Positions 1 through 10,063 are shown, counted from the first letter of the stretch. The stretch: 33,813 nt of DNA from Lachnospiraceae bacterium (GCA_028695945.1 JAQVIB010000002.1:1-33813), one strand, 5' to 3'. Notes: generated by a model not told the origin, from the letters alone. Numbers and translations are program-made.

Positions 1-807
1 AAGGCTTGCTGACGGAAGCATGCCAATTGAACCTGTTATCTGGCTTGCTTCATCGGATAAAATATCACCAAAAATGTTAGATGTAACAATTACATCAAAA
101 TGTTTTGGGTTACGTACTAACTGCATTGCGGCATTATCTACATACATATGGTCAAGTATAACCTCAGGATAATCTTTAGCCACCTCAATTACAACTTTTC
201 TCCATAAACGTGAGGTTTCCAAAACGTTAGCTTTATCCACACTTGTAAGGCGTTTATCTCTGCTCATAGCCGCCTCAAAGGCAACCTTTGCAATTCTCCT
301 AATTTCTGTTTCACTGTAGGCCTCTGTATCGTAAGCCTCTGTTCCATATTTCCCATCTCTGTATCCACGGTCACCAAAATATATACCGCCTGTAAGCTCA
401 CGCACAATAAGTATATCAAGGCTGTCGCCAACTATTTCCTTTTTAATAGGTGACGCGTCGCTTAAGGCGTTATGTATAATGGCAGGGCGAAGATTTGCGT
501 AAAGTCCAAGCTGTTCTCTTAGACCTAAAAGTGCCCTTTCTGGACGTTGGTCACCTGGAACATTGTCCCACTTAGGGCCGCCAACCGCACCTAAAATAAC
601 AGAATCAGAATCTTTACATACTTCAACAGTTTCTTTTGGTAAACATTCTCCACAGGCATCAATGGCATTTCCGCCTGCCAAAACCTCTGTAAAATTAAAT
701 TTATGCTGAAATTTTTCGCCTATTACTTCAAGCACCTTTAATGCCTCATCTACTATTTCAGGGCCTATTCCATCGCCCTTAATTACCGCTAAATTAAAGC
801 TTGCCAT
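1..807 (-). CDS. leuB: 3-isopropylmalate dehydrogenase, 3' end cut by window edge
   Basis: Own reverse-strand translation from ATG at 805-807: [33 protein letters not shown]...[10 protein letters not shown]...[13 protein letters not shown]...[12 protein letters not shown]...[32 protein letters not shown] aggaggaaaaac upstream. Absent from the ORF track. Confidence 0.96.
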   Translation of the reverse strand, partial: MASFNLAVIKGDGIGPEIVDEALKVLEVIGEKFQHKFNFTEVLAGGNAIDACGECLPKETVEVCKDSDSVILGAVGGPKWDNVPGDQRPERALLGLREQLGLYANLRPAIIHNALSDASPIKKEIVGDSLDILIVRELTGGIYFGDRGYRDGKYGTEAYDTEAYSETEIRRIAKVAFEAAMSRDKRLTSVDKANVLETSRLWRKVVIEVAKDYPEVILDHMYVDNAAMQLVRNPKHFDVIVTSNIFGDILSDEASQITGSIGMLPSASL

Positions 808-848
808 TGTTTTTCCTCCTATATCGAATCAACACTTGGATGAACTTG

Positions 849-1340
849 TTAACCAATTTTACTGCTTGTATATTTAACCAAGCCGCCCTCTGCCATTATC
901 TTTTGCATAAACTCTGGAAAAGGCTCTGACTTATAGGTTTTTCCTGTTGTAACATTAGTAATAACACCTGTTGTGAAATCAACACTAACCTCATCATCTG
1001 CTTTAATGTCGTTTGCCGCTTCTTCACATTCTAAAATTGGCAACCCAATATTAATTGCATTGCGGTAGAAAATACGAGCAAATGTTGAAGCAATAACACA
1101 ACTGATACCTGCACATTTTATAGCAAGAGGTGCATGTTCACGAGATGAGCCACAGCCAAAATTTTTAGTTGCAACAATAATATCGCCTTTTTTAGCCTTG
1201 TTTACAAAGTCTGCGTCAATATCAATCATACAATATTTTGCAAGCTCTTCACCGCTGGATACATTAAGGTATCTTGCTGGTATAATTACGTCTGTATCCA
1301 CGTTATCGCCATATTTAAAAACTCTTCCCTTTGCCTCCAT
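849..1340 (-). CDS. leuD: 3-isopropylmalate dehydratase small subunit
   Basis: [38 protein letters not shown] motif; start codon overlaps the leuC stop (TAATG). Confidence 0.97.
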   Translation of the reverse strand: MEAKGRVFKYGDNVDTDVIIPARYLNVSSGEELAKYCMIDIDADFVNKAKKGDIIVATKNFGCGSSREHAPLAIKCAGISCVIASTFARIFYRNAINIGLPILECEEAANDIKADDEVSVDFTTGVITNVTTGKTYKSEPFPEFMQKIMAEGGLVKYTSSKIG

Positions 1341-2620
1341 TAGTTCATACCTCCTGTAATTTTTTCTGGGTCTGCAATATATCCAACCAGTGCCGATGCC
1401 GCTGCAACAGCTGGGCTTGCAAGGTAAACTTCGCTTTCTGTATGTCCCATTCTGCCTACAAAGTTACGGTTAGTTGTAGAAATTGCCCTTTCTCCTTCAG
1501 CAAGTATACCCATATGTCCGCCAAGGCATGGTCCGCATGTTGGGGTAGAGAAAATTGCACCTGCTTTAATAATATCTTCTGCATATCCAAGCTTAATACA
1601 ATCCAAATAAATCTGCTGTGTTGCAGGAATTACAATGGTTCTTACACGCTTGTGTACCTTTTTGCCTCTTAAAATGTCTGCGGCAATTTTCATATCCTCT
1701 AAACGTCCGTTTGTACATGAGCCAATAACTGCTTGGTCCAGAACAACTTTAAGACTTTCTGCTTCATCAATTGTTTTTGTGTTATCTGGCAAATGTGGGA
1801 AAGAAATGGTAGGACGTAATGTGCTTAAATCAATTGTAATAACCTCATCATACTCTGCGTCCTCATCAGCCTCAAATATTTTATATTTCTTTGTTGTGTG
1901 GTCATTTTCATATGCAATAGTTTTGTCATCTACAGGGAAAATGCCGTTTTTAGCACCCGCTTCAATTGCCATATTTGCCATAGCAAATCTATCATCCATA
2001 GAAAGATGGCTAATACCATCACCAACAAACTCCATAGATTTATATAACGCACCATCAACACCAATTTTTCCTATTATGTGTAAAATAATGTCCTTACCAC
2101 TAATCCATTTAGCTGGCTTACCAGTAAGTACAAATTTAATTGCACTAGGCACTTTAAACCACGCTTCACCTGTTGCCATGCCAATTGCCATATCTGTAGA
2201 GCCAACACCTGTAGAAAAGGCTCCTAATGCACCATATGTACATGTATGGCTGTCTGCACCTATAATAACTTCTCCTGGTGCAACAATACCCTTTTCAGGA
2301 AGAAGTGCATGTTCAATACCCATTTCGCCAACATCATAAAAATGCTTTATGTCCTTTTCCCATGCAAATTCTCTGCTACACTTGCACTGCTGTGCCGCTT
2401 TAATATCCTTGTTTGGTGTAAAATGGTCTAATACAATTACTACTTTTTCTTTGTCAAAAACCTCTGTAGCCCCTGTTTTTTTAAATTCTGGTATTGCTAC
2501 AGCAGTTGTAATGTCGTTGCCCATAACTATATCCAGCTTTGCCTGTATCAATTGCCCTGCTTTAACGCTTTCTAAGCCAGCGTGTGCCGCCAGTATTTTT
2601 TGTGTCATTGTCATTCCCAT
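1340..2620 (-). CDS. leuC: 3-isopropylmalate dehydratase large subunit
   Basis: Aconitase-family motifs ([47 protein letters not shown]). Start trimmed from the listed ORF to MGMTMTQ (cat at 2618-2620), preceded by gaaggaggaaaataaa. Confidence 0.96.
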   Translation of the reverse strand: MGMTMTQKILAAHAGLESVKAGQLIQAKLDIVMGNDITTAVAIPEFKKTGATEVFDKEKVVIVLDHFTPNKDIKAAQQCKCSREFAWEKDIKHFYDVGEMGIEHALLPEKGIVAPGEVIIGADSHTCTYGALGAFSTGVGSTDMAIGMATGEAWFKVPSAIKFVLTGKPAKWISGKDIILHIIGKIGVDGALYKSMEFVGDGISHLSMDDRFAMANMAIEAGAKNGIFPVDDKTIAYENDHTTKKYKIFEADEDAEYDEVITIDLSTLRPTISFPHLPDNTKTIDEAESLKVVLDQAVIGSCTNGRLEDMKIAADILRGKKVHKRVRTIVIPATQQIYLDCIKLGYAEDIIKAGAIFSTPTCGPCLGGHMGILAEGERAISTTNRNFVGRMGHTESEVYLASPAVAAASALVGYIADPEKITGGMN

Positions 2621-2644
2621 TTTATTTTCCTCCTTCAGATATTG

Positions 2645-2887
2645 ATTGGAACATCGTTCCAATCCTTGTGTCGATAAAGTTAAAACCTTGAGGGCTCTGC
2701 CCTCAAACACCCACAAGGGTTTCACCGGTCAGCACTTTGCGACCCAAAGCTGTCCTGCGGACAGATGGCATGTCTTTGCCATTGCATAATTGACCAATCT
2801 AAAACCGCATCTCATGCGGTTTTAATAAAGTTTTTGGTCTTGCTTTTTTCAAAAAGCAAGTGGGTTTGGGCAACGCCCAAGGTTTGT
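2645..2887. repeat. Intergenic hairpin array: eight consecutive short inverted repeats
   Basis: Stems read directly: 2645-2663, 2688-2706, 2727-2744 (imperfect), 2750-2764, 2765-2782, 2801-2823, 2839-2860, 2866-2880. Confidence 0.85.
2821..2887 (+). repeat. Dispersed palindromic repeat, copy 1
   Basis: tttaataaagtttttggtcttgcttttttcaaaaagcaagtgggtttgggcaacgcccaaggtttgt; recurs in reverse orientation at 21394-21460 with few differences. Confidence 0.9.
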
Positions 2888-2920
2888 CTCCAGTATGTTT
2901 GAAATCAGTTCCAGTAACAA

Positions 2921-4579
2921 CTAATCTATAATTTTATTTACGGCACTAACTACCGCCCTAAGTGATGACTTTATAATATTGCTTGATGTTCCTGCACCGA
3001 AACCAACCTTTCCTTTTCCATCAGAAACCTGCACATAAGAAATGGCTCTTGCTTTTGTTCCATATTCCATAGAATGTTCACGGTAATCATTAATTTCAAG
3101 TTTAACCTCAAAATGTTTTTCCAATGCATGTGTAAAAGCGTCAATAATACCATTACCCATGCCACAAATTGTTAATGGCTGTCTGTGATAAGTAATCTCT
3201 GCCTCAACAGTAACCTCTTCGTCATCACTCTTATTAATTTCTCTATATTTCTCAATTGAAATTGGGTTTCTTCCGTCAACATAAGTGTCGAAGAATACAT
3301 TTCTTATAGCACTTGGTGAAACGTCCGTATGGCTTCTATCCGAAAGCTTAGTAATAACAATACTGAAATCCTGCTGAAAAGCTCTTGGTAAAAACATTCC
3401 GTAGTTTTGCTCCAACACAAATGCTACTCCACCCTTTCCAGACTGGCTGTTAATTCTAACAATAGGGTCGTAAGTTCTGCCAACATCCATAGGGTCAATT
3501 GGTAAATAAGGTACTTCCCAATGATCTGGATGGTCTTTCATTCTGTCCATTCCCTTTCTTATTGCATCTTGATGTGAACCCGAGAAAGCTGTATAAACTA
3601 AAGCCCCTGCATATGGATGCCTTGGGTGTACTGCAAGCCTTGTTGTTCTTTCGTAAATTTCAACTGCGGCATCTATATCACTGAAATCCAGTTCTGGGTC
3701 AATGCCCTGAGAGAAAATATTCATTGCAACCGCCATAATATCGGTATTTCCCGTTCTTTCTCCGTTTCCAAATAAAGTTCCCTCAACCCTGTCTGCTCCT
3801 GCCATAATTGCGAGCTCTGTTGCCGCTACGGCAGTGCCTCTATCGTTATGTGCATGAAGGCTGACGATAAGGTTTTCTCTGTTTCTAAGCTTACTGCACT
3901 GGTATTCAATTTGGTCTGCATATATATTTGCTGTTGCCATTTCCACCGTAGATGGAAGATTGATAATAAGCTTCTTTTTTGCAGTTGGTTTAATAACATC
4001 AATTACAGCATTACAAATTTCAACTGCGTAATCCATTTCTGTTCCCGTAAAGCTTTCTGGTGAATATTGAAAAAAGAAATCTGTTTCAGGAATTTTTTCT
4101 GCTTCAGAAATTAAAAGCTTTGCACCCTCAACCGCAAGTGCAGTTGTCTGCTCCATGCTATTCCCAAAAACAACATCTCTTTGCAATGTTGAAGTTGAAT
4201 TGTAAAGGTGAACGATTGCTTTTTTTGCACCCCTTAACGCCTGAAAAGTTTTCTTAATAATTTCCGGACGGCTTTGTGTAAGCACCTGCACCACAACATC
4301 ATCAGGAATTAAGTTTTCATCAATAAGCTTTCTTGCAAACTCAAACTCTGTATCACTTGCCGCAGGAAAACCAATTTCAATTTCTTTAAAACCTATTTTA
4401 ACCAAATAGTTGAAAAACTCCATTTTTTCATCAAGACTCATAGGTATTTCAAGGCTTTGGTTACCATCTCTAAGGTCTACACTACACCAGATAGGTGCTT
4501 TTGTAATAACAGCACTTGGCCATTTTCTATTAGGCATATTCATTGTTGGGTATTGACGGTATTTTGTATAGTTCATCAT
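2921..4579 (-). CDS. leuA: 2-isopropylmalate synthase (type-2 LeuA)
   Basis: RKWPSAVITKAPIWCSVDLRDGNQSLEIPM N-terminus, SLHAHNDRGTAVAATELA, C-terminal LeuA regulatory domain. Confidence 0.95.
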   Translation of the reverse strand: MMNYTKYRQYPTMNMPNRKWPSAVITKAPIWCSVDLRDGNQSLEIPMSLDEKMEFFNYLVKIGFKEIEIGFPAASDTEFEFARKLIDENLIPDDVVVQVLTQSRPEIIKKTFQALRGAKKAIVHLYNSTSTLQRDVVFGNSMEQTTALAVEGAKLLISEAEKIPETDFFFQYSPESFTGTEMDYAVEICNAVIDVIKPTAKKKLIINLPSTVEMATANIYADQIEYQCSKLRNRENLIVSLHAHNDRGTAVAATELAIMAGADRVEGTLFGNGERTGNTDIMAVAMNIFSQGIDPELDFSDIDAAVEIYERTTRLAVHPRHPYAGALVYTAFSGSHQDAIRKGMDRMKDHPDHWEVPYLPIDPMDVGRTYDPIVRINSQSGKGGVAFVLEQNYGMFLPRAFQQDFSIVITKLSDRSHTDVSPSAIRNVFFDTYVDGRNPISIEKYREINKSDDEEVTVEAEITYHRQPLTICGMGNGIIDAFTHALEKHFEVKLEINDYREHSMEYGTKARAISYVQVSDGKGKVGFGAGTSSNIIKSSLRAVVSAVNKIID

Positions 4580-4637
4580 AATTTTTTGCTCCTTCTCATT
4601 TAGTTATTCTATGTATTTCTTCAAATTTGAAATAAAA

Positions 4638-4905
4638 AAAGCCCTTCGTCTCCTATAATAGAGACGAAGGGCATAACCTCCGTGGTACCACTCTCATTTG
4701 TTCCCAAAGGGAACACACTTAATACGGATACAGGCAGTAAACCTAATCAGTTCTGCTGTATATCCTGTCATTATAACGGTTGACCTCCGATTCCACCTAT
4801 TAACATTCTAAAATGGTTGTTTTTTCAGCGAATCACTCCAAGGCGAGTTCAATTTCTCTCGTATTACTGCCTCGCACCACACGGCAGCTCTCTGAAAATC
4901 TTAAG
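4638..4905 (-). promoter_or_regulatory. T-box leader controlling leuA; candidate specifier CUC (Leu)
   Basis: Reverse strand has gagagtggtaccacgg (T-box motif, about 4680-4695), terminator gcccttcgtctctattataggagacgaagggc (4641-4672), and gaaCTCgccttggag with specifier CTC at 4845-4847. Confidence 0.93.
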
Positions 4906-4962
4906 AAATTTACTATTCCTCTTCACAGTGTTATTAAAACTATTCAATTGATGTTGAAAACT

Positions 4963-4991
4963 AATCTATCACACTTGTGCCGTGTTGTCAA
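4963..4991 (-). promoter_or_regulatory. Predicted sigma-A promoter upstream of the leuA T-box
   Basis: Reverse strand TTGACA-N17-TAGATT; -35 lies within the palindrome gtgttgtcaacac (4982-4994). Confidence 0.65.
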
Positions 4992-5064
4992 CACAAAATT
5001 AAATAAAATTTTCATTCTTTCTTAGCACAAAAATTTTACTTATAACCTTTTTCACACAACTATC

Positions 5065-6378
5065 CTACACCTCGGCGGCTACTGCAACTACTTCAATATC
5101 GTGCGGCTTACATCTACTTTCAGATGGTTCATTAAATGTATTTGCTTTTAGAAATCTACTTAATACAGGATACAACACAATTGATATAACTCCGCCGCAA
5201 AAACCGTTATTATAAAGATTTGCACCTCCTGCTGAAATTCCTGATTTAAGAACAGCTGAAGAATGAATAATAGCTGCAAATGTGCCTGCCACAAAACCAT
5301 AAGTACCCGCCACAGGTGCAAGGGTTGTACCAAAAAGCACTGCCATTTGAATTCCTGGAGTTGTAGGTGAATAGGTAGGGCTTATTAAACCACCAATAAA
5401 AATTCCTAACATAACAGGTATAATATTTTTAGCGTGCTTTCCGTTTGCACTAAACCCAATAATTGTGAAAATTCCACCAAGAGTAGGCCCATTCAAGTCA
5501 CCCTTAATTAAAAGCAAGTATGTTGTACAAATAATTGTGTTTACACCCATGTTTACAAGTACAGCACCAATTCCATCAAGATATGTAAAATCGTCCTTTC
5601 CTAAACCAGGTCTTTTTAGCAATGTAATATAATTTTTAAAAGCGTTATCCCTATCTGCCAAATATCCGCACAGAATGAACACAAGTGACAACATGTATAG
5701 GAAAATTCCAAACTGCATATTGTTTCCCGTTGACCAACAACCCTGATTATCAAATGAAAAATTTAAACTATGCATCACCGGTACCATTATCATTGCCAAT
5801 AAACCAACCGCAAACCCCACGTTGTAAAGATTTAAACCACGTAAAATTACGTTTGTGTGTATAGCAAGTAAAGGTATTACAAACCCTATTATAATCCCTA
5901 CAATAACAGCATAAAATACAGATAGTGGTGTTACTCCATTATGCAAATATGCAACTCCAACAATAGGCCCCAAGGATGTTGCCAAAAGACCACTCATAAG
6001 GTTTTTGCTAAATTTTTCTTTGCATATAACGCCAAGTAAATATGTTCCTAAAAGAATAAACCACATTGTATAAATATTTTTTCCAAAAAATCCAAATCCA
6101 GCCATTAACCCAACTGTTAAAATACTTCGTCCGTGCATAGGCAAGTGGTTTAGCCTCATTAAAATTGCGGAAAAAAGCGTTACTAATGCCACATTAAAAA
6201 AAGCGGCAGCCACCCCGGCAAGTGCAATGTAATCGGTGATTAATATTGCTTTACTGTAAAAAATTGCCTTCATGCCTTCTGGTATAGTGCGGTAATCCCC
6301 CAAAATGATTCCCACAATAGCTATACACACCGAAGTAAAGTACACCCAATGATAGTGTTTTCTGGATTCTCTGTCCAT
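5065..6378 (-). CDS. DUF1576-like polytopic membrane protein (putative transporter)
   Basis: 437 aa with many hydrophobic segments; overall resemblance to the DUF1576 family by recall; RBS gagagaaggggt. Confidence 0.7.
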   Translation of the reverse strand: MDRESRKHYHWVYFTSVCIAIVGIILGDYRTIPEGMKAIFYSKAILITDYIALAGVAAAFFNVALVTLFSAILMRLNHLPMHGRSILTVGLMAGFGFFGKNIYTMWFILLGTYLLGVICKEKFSKNLMSGLLATSLGPIVGVAYLHNGVTPLSVFYAVIVGIIIGFVIPLLAIHTNVILRGLNLYNVGFAVGLLAMIMVPVMHSLNFSFDNQGCWSTGNNMQFGIFLYMLSLVFILCGYLADRDNAFKNYITLLKRPGLGKDDFTYLDGIGAVLVNMGVNTIICTTYLLLIKGDLNGPTLGGIFTIIGFSANGKHAKNIIPVMLGIFIGGLISPTYSPTTPGIQMAVLFGTTLAPVAGTYGFVAGTFAAIIHSSAVLKSGISAGGANLYNNGFCGGVISIVLYPVLSRFLKANTFNEPSESRCKPHDIEVVAVAAEV

Positions 6379-6447
6379 TTTTCAAATACCCCTTCTCTCC
6401 CTGAATTGTGTTGCACTGTTTTTTTTTTCATACAATGAATTTTTATG

Positions 6448-6476
6448 CTTACAATACTTAAATATTGTAGTATAAT
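6448..6476 (+). promoter_or_regulatory. Predicted promoter with overlapping palindrome (TACAATA-N6-TATTGTA) between divergent genes
   Basis: CTTACA-N17-TATAAT; palindrome at 6450-6469 fills the -35/spacer region. Confidence 0.6.
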
Positions 6477-6524
6477 CAAGAAAGCTAGTCAACAAAATAT
6501 TAACTTTATTCAAGGAGGAATAAG

Positions 6525-7619
6525 ATGGCTTACGTTAGTATTCAATACGAAGCAATGAAAAAATTAAGCAATCATGTATTTTCTAAACTTGGCTTCACAG
6601 ATGATGAAAGCAAAATAATTACCGACGTTTTACTTATGAGTGATATGTACGGCATTGAATCCCACGGAGTTCAGCGAATGGTTCGCTACTATAACTCCAT
6701 CAAAAACGGAAGAATTCACATGGATAGTAAATGGGAAATCGTTCACGAAACTCCAATAAGTGCCGTTATAGACAACAACCACGGAACTGGACAATTAGTT
6801 GGCCACTTCGCCATGAACAAAGCTATAGAAATGGCTAAGAAAAATGGTGTTGGTCTTATTTCTGTGCGTAATTCAAACCACTACGGAATTGCTGGTTACT
6901 ATGCAAAATTAGCATGTGATGAAGGCTTAATTGGCATTTCAACTACCAACAGCGAGGCTATTATGGTACCTACAAATGGTCGTGTGGCTATGCTTGGCTC
7001 TAATCCAATTGCAATTGCAATGCCCGCTAAACCTTATGACTTTTTCTTTGATGCTTCTACAACAGTTGTAACTAGAGGCAAGGTTGAAGTTTATAACAAA
7101 AAAGGCGAACCTCTCCCTGAAGGATGGACAATTAATGCCGCTGGTCAAGCTGGCTCTGATGCTCAGGACATTCTTAAAAATATCGATGAAAAAAATGGCG
7201 GAGGCATTCTTCCACTTGGTGGTGCAACCGAAAAATTAGGCGGTCATAAAGGATATGGCTATGGAATGATAGCAGAAATTTTATCCTCTATCCTTTCACA
7301 GGGTCTTACTTCAAACCATACCCACATTGGTGCTTTAGGCGGAACTTGCCACAGCTTTATTGCCATTAACCCTAACCTTTTTGGCGACCCAGAAGCTATT
7401 AAAGCACATTTCAGCACATATTTAGAAGAACTTCGCCAGTCTCCAAAAGCAGAAGGTCAAACAAGAATTTACACCCATGGCGAAAAGGAAGTTGAAGCCT
7501 ATGCTCTTCGCCTTAAAGAAGGTTTCCCTGTAAACGAAAACACAATTAAAGAAATGAAAGTTATTTGTGACGAGTATGGAATTGATATGGAAAGCTATCT
7601 AGGCAAACTTGATATCTAA
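6525..7619 (+). CDS. Ldh family (malate/L-lactate/ureidoglycolate-type) oxidoreductase
   Basis: MYGIESHGVQRM, NSNHYGIAGYYAKLA, STTNSEAIMVP, GGHKGYGYGMIAEILSS motifs of the LDH2/MDH2 family. Confidence 0.92.
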   Translation: MAYVSIQYEAMKKLSNHVFSKLGFTDDESKIITDVLLMSDMYGIESHGVQRMVRYYNSIKNGRIHMDSKWEIVHETPISAVIDNNHGTGQLVGHFAMNKAIEMAKKNGVGLISVRNSNHYGIAGYYAKLACDEGLIGISTTNSEAIMVPTNGRVAMLGSNPIAIAMPAKPYDFFFDASTTVVTRGKVEVYNKKGEPLPEGWTINAAGQAGSDAQDILKNIDEKNGGGILPLGGATEKLGGHKGYGYGMIAEILSSILSQGLTSNHTHIGALGGTCHSFIAINPNLFGDPEAIKAHFSTYLEELRQSPKAEGQTRIYTHGEKEVEAYALRLKEGFPVNENTIKEMKVICDEYGIDMESYLGKLDI

Positions 7620-7694
7620 AAAAACGAATAATATTTAATTTTTTATCTACTTTAACACCGCAATTTTTTTGCCCATAGTAGGTCGAATAAGATG

Positions 7695-7732
7695 AAAAAA
7701 CAAAGTGTATATTTAAACACTTTGTTTTTTTT
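7695..7732 (+). terminator. Intrinsic terminator after the Ldh-family gene
   Basis: aaaaaacaaagtgt / acactttgtttttt stem plus T run. Confidence 0.8.
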
Positions 7733-7858
7733 GGTCTTAAAATATATTTTGAATACCATCCATAGTTACTGTTCTTAATTATTTAAATTTAATTGACTTA
7801 ATAAAGATATTTTGTCAAATAATATAGCTGTTAATCTAATTAAGTAATTCTATGTTCA

Positions 7859-7887
7859 TTGACATTTTTGCTTAAATGTGTTACATT
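7859..7887 (+). promoter_or_regulatory. Predicted promoter for the opuA operon
   Basis: TTGACA-N17-TACATT; followed by perfect inverted repeat caacttta-N8-taaagttg at 7898-7921. Confidence 0.6.
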
Positions 7888-7998
7888 TACAAAGTGACAA
7901 CTTTAATTTTTCATAAAGTTGCTTGTTTGTATGCTGCATCACACATGTTACAAATATTTATTTACTTTAATAGAGCGAAGGGAGGTTATTAAATATAT

Positions 7999-9192
7999 AT
8001 GATAAAACTTGAGGTGAAAAATCTATACAAAATTTTTGGCTCAACACCACATAAGGTATTGGAGATGCTGAAAAAAGGTAAGTCTAAAAAAGAAATATTG
8101 AAAGAAACAGATCATGGAATAGGAGTTAGCAATGCAAGTTTTGCCGTTGAAGAGGGAGAAATCTTTGTAGTTATGGGTTTATCTGGAAGTGGCAAGTCTA
8201 CTTTAATAAGATGTCTTAATCGTCTTATTGAACCAACAAGTGGCGTGGTATACATTGATAACGAAGATATAACGAAATGTGATAAAGCTCAATTAAGAGA
8301 AGTTAGGCGAAAAAAAATAGGAATGGTATTTCAAAATTTCGCTTTGCTACCACACCGTAGCATAGAAGAAAATGTGGCATTTGGTCTTGAAATACAGGGT
8401 GTGGGAATTGATGAACGTAATAAAAAAGCATTGGAATCACTAGAATTAGTTGGACTAAAGGGGTATGAAAAATCAATGCCTTCAGAATTAAGCGGTGGCA
8501 TGCAGCAACGTGTAGGTCTAGCACGAGCTTTGGCTACTAATCCTGACATTTTACTTATGGATGAAGCCTTTAGTGCATTGGACCCATTGATTAGAAAAGA
8601 CATGCAAGATGAATTACTTGCGTTACAATCGAAGATGCAAAAAACAATTATTTTTATAACACATGACTTAGATGAAGCCTTAAAAATAGGCGATCGCATT
8701 GCCATTATGAAAGACGGAGAAATAGTGCAAATTGGCAGTCCTGAGGAAATATTGAAGCATCCAGCAAATGATTATGTAAAAGAATTTGTTCAAGATGTAA
8801 ACCGCGTAAAGGTAGTTACAGCCAGTTCTATTATGAAGAAAGTGGATACCATTGTGTACTCCAAAGATGGTGCCAGAATTGCAGTAAGAAGAATGAAGGA
8901 AGCAAATCTATCCAGTGTTTTTGTTGTTGATAAACAACGTAAGTTAAAAGGAATTGTTACTATAGAAGACACAATGGAACTAATCAAGGCAAATAAGGAT
9001 GATTTAAGTGAAATAATTGATAGTGATATAAATGAAGTTTCCCCAGATGTTTTAATAGGAGATATTATACCGTTATTCATCAATTCAAGGTATCCGGTTG
9101 TAGTAGTTGATGAAGAACGTAAAATTTTAGGGATTATTTTCAAAGTTTCCGTACTCGCAGGAATAATGGGAGGAGGAGAAGAGGATGATTAG
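7999..9192 (+). CDS. opuAA: Glycine betaine/proline ABC transporter ATP-binding protein with CBS domains
   Basis: Walker A GLSGSGKST, signature ELSGGMQQRVGLARA, Walker B ILLMDEAFSALDP; C-terminal tandem CBS region. Confidence 0.93.
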   Translation: MIKLEVKNLYKIFGSTPHKVLEMLKKGKSKKEILKETDHGIGVSNASFAVEEGEIFVVMGLSGSGKSTLIRCLNRLIEPTSGVVYIDNEDITKCDKAQLREVRRKKIGMVFQNFALLPHRSIEENVAFGLEIQGVGIDERNKKALESLELVGLKGYEKSMPSELSGGMQQRVGLARALATNPDILLMDEAFSALDPLIRKDMQDELLALQSKMQKTIIFITHDLDEALKIGDRIAIMKDGEIVQIGSPEEILKHPANDYVKEFVQDVNRVKVVTASSIMKKVDTIVYSKDGARIAVRRMKEANLSSVFVVDKQRKLKGIVTIEDTMELIKANKDDLSEIIDSDINEVSPDVLIGDIIPLFINSRYPVVVVDEERKILGIIFKVSVLAGIMGGGEEDD

Positions 9193-10027
9193 ACTACCAT
9201 TAGGATTTTATGTAGAAAAAGGTGTTGATTGGTTAACAAATAATCTGGATGGTTTTTTTGGCGGAATAAAATATGCAATAGAGTCCATTATAAACGGATT
9301 CGAATTTGTTTATGTAAGCGTTCCATTTGTTATAATGTTAATTTTAATTGCAGTCCTTGCATACTTTACAGCCGGAAAAAGAACTGCCATTTTTGCAGTG
9401 TTTGGCTGTTTACTGATTAAAAGTATAGAATTATGGCAAATGACTATGAAGACCTTTGCTCTGGTTACAACAGCAACTTTAATAGCTCTTATTATCGGAT
9501 TACCACTTGGAATTTGGATGTCAAGAAGTGACAGATTGAATAAAGTTATGAGACCTATTCTTGACTTTATGCAGACCATGCCTGCATTTGTTTACTTAAT
9601 TCCTGCCGTGTATTTTTTCGATTTAGGCCCCGTGCCAGGTGCTGTGGCAACAATTATATTTGCTATGCCACCAATAGTACGTTTAACAAGTTTAGGTATT
9701 AGGCAGGTTCCATCAGACGTTATAGAAGCATCACGAGCCTTTGGAGCCACCCCTAAACAAATGCTATTTAAGGTACAGATACCTTTGGCTATGCCCACAA
9801 TTTTGGCAGGTTTAAACCAAACAATTATGCTATCACTTTCTATGGTAGTAATATCTGCAATGATTGGCTCGGGCGGACTTGGAGATGTAGTTTTAAAAGG
9901 TATTTCACAAATGAAGATTGGCGACGGTTTTGAAGGTGGTTTGGCGGTTGTTATTCTTGCTATGATATTGGATAGAGTAACACAAAGTATTGGAAAACCT
10001 AAGAATTTAAGTGGTGGAAGAAAATAA
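9185..10027 (+). CDS. opuAB: Glycine betaine ABC transporter permease
   Basis: Binding-protein-dependent permease motif EASRAFGATPKQMLFKVQIPLAMPTILAGLNQ; overlaps opuAA by 8 bp. Confidence 0.92.
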   Translation: MIRLPLGFYVEKGVDWLTNNLDGFFGGIKYAIESIINGFEFVYVSVPFVIMLILIAVLAYFTAGKRTAIFAVFGCLLIKSIELWQMTMKTFALVTTATLIALIIGLPLGIWMSRSDRLNKVMRPILDFMQTMPAFVYLIPAVYFFDLGPVPGAVATIIFAMPPIVRLTSLGIRQVPSDVIEASRAFGATPKQMLFKVQIPLAMPTILAGLNQTIMLSLSMVVISAMIGSGGLGDVVLKGISQMKIGDGFEGGLAVVILAMILDRVTQSIGKPKNLSGGRK

Positions 10028-10063
10028 TTCGGATAAAGAATAATAATTAAAGGAGTGTAGCGT

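Noticed and set aside
1635-2339. 234-aa plus-strand ORF opposite leuC
   Set aside because: Antisense to a highly conserved leuC; low-complexity Ser/Leu/Pro composition typical of shadow ORFs.
2645-2887. CRISPR-like array
   Set aside because: The hairpin units differ from each other in sequence; no identical direct repeats with spacers and no cas genes.
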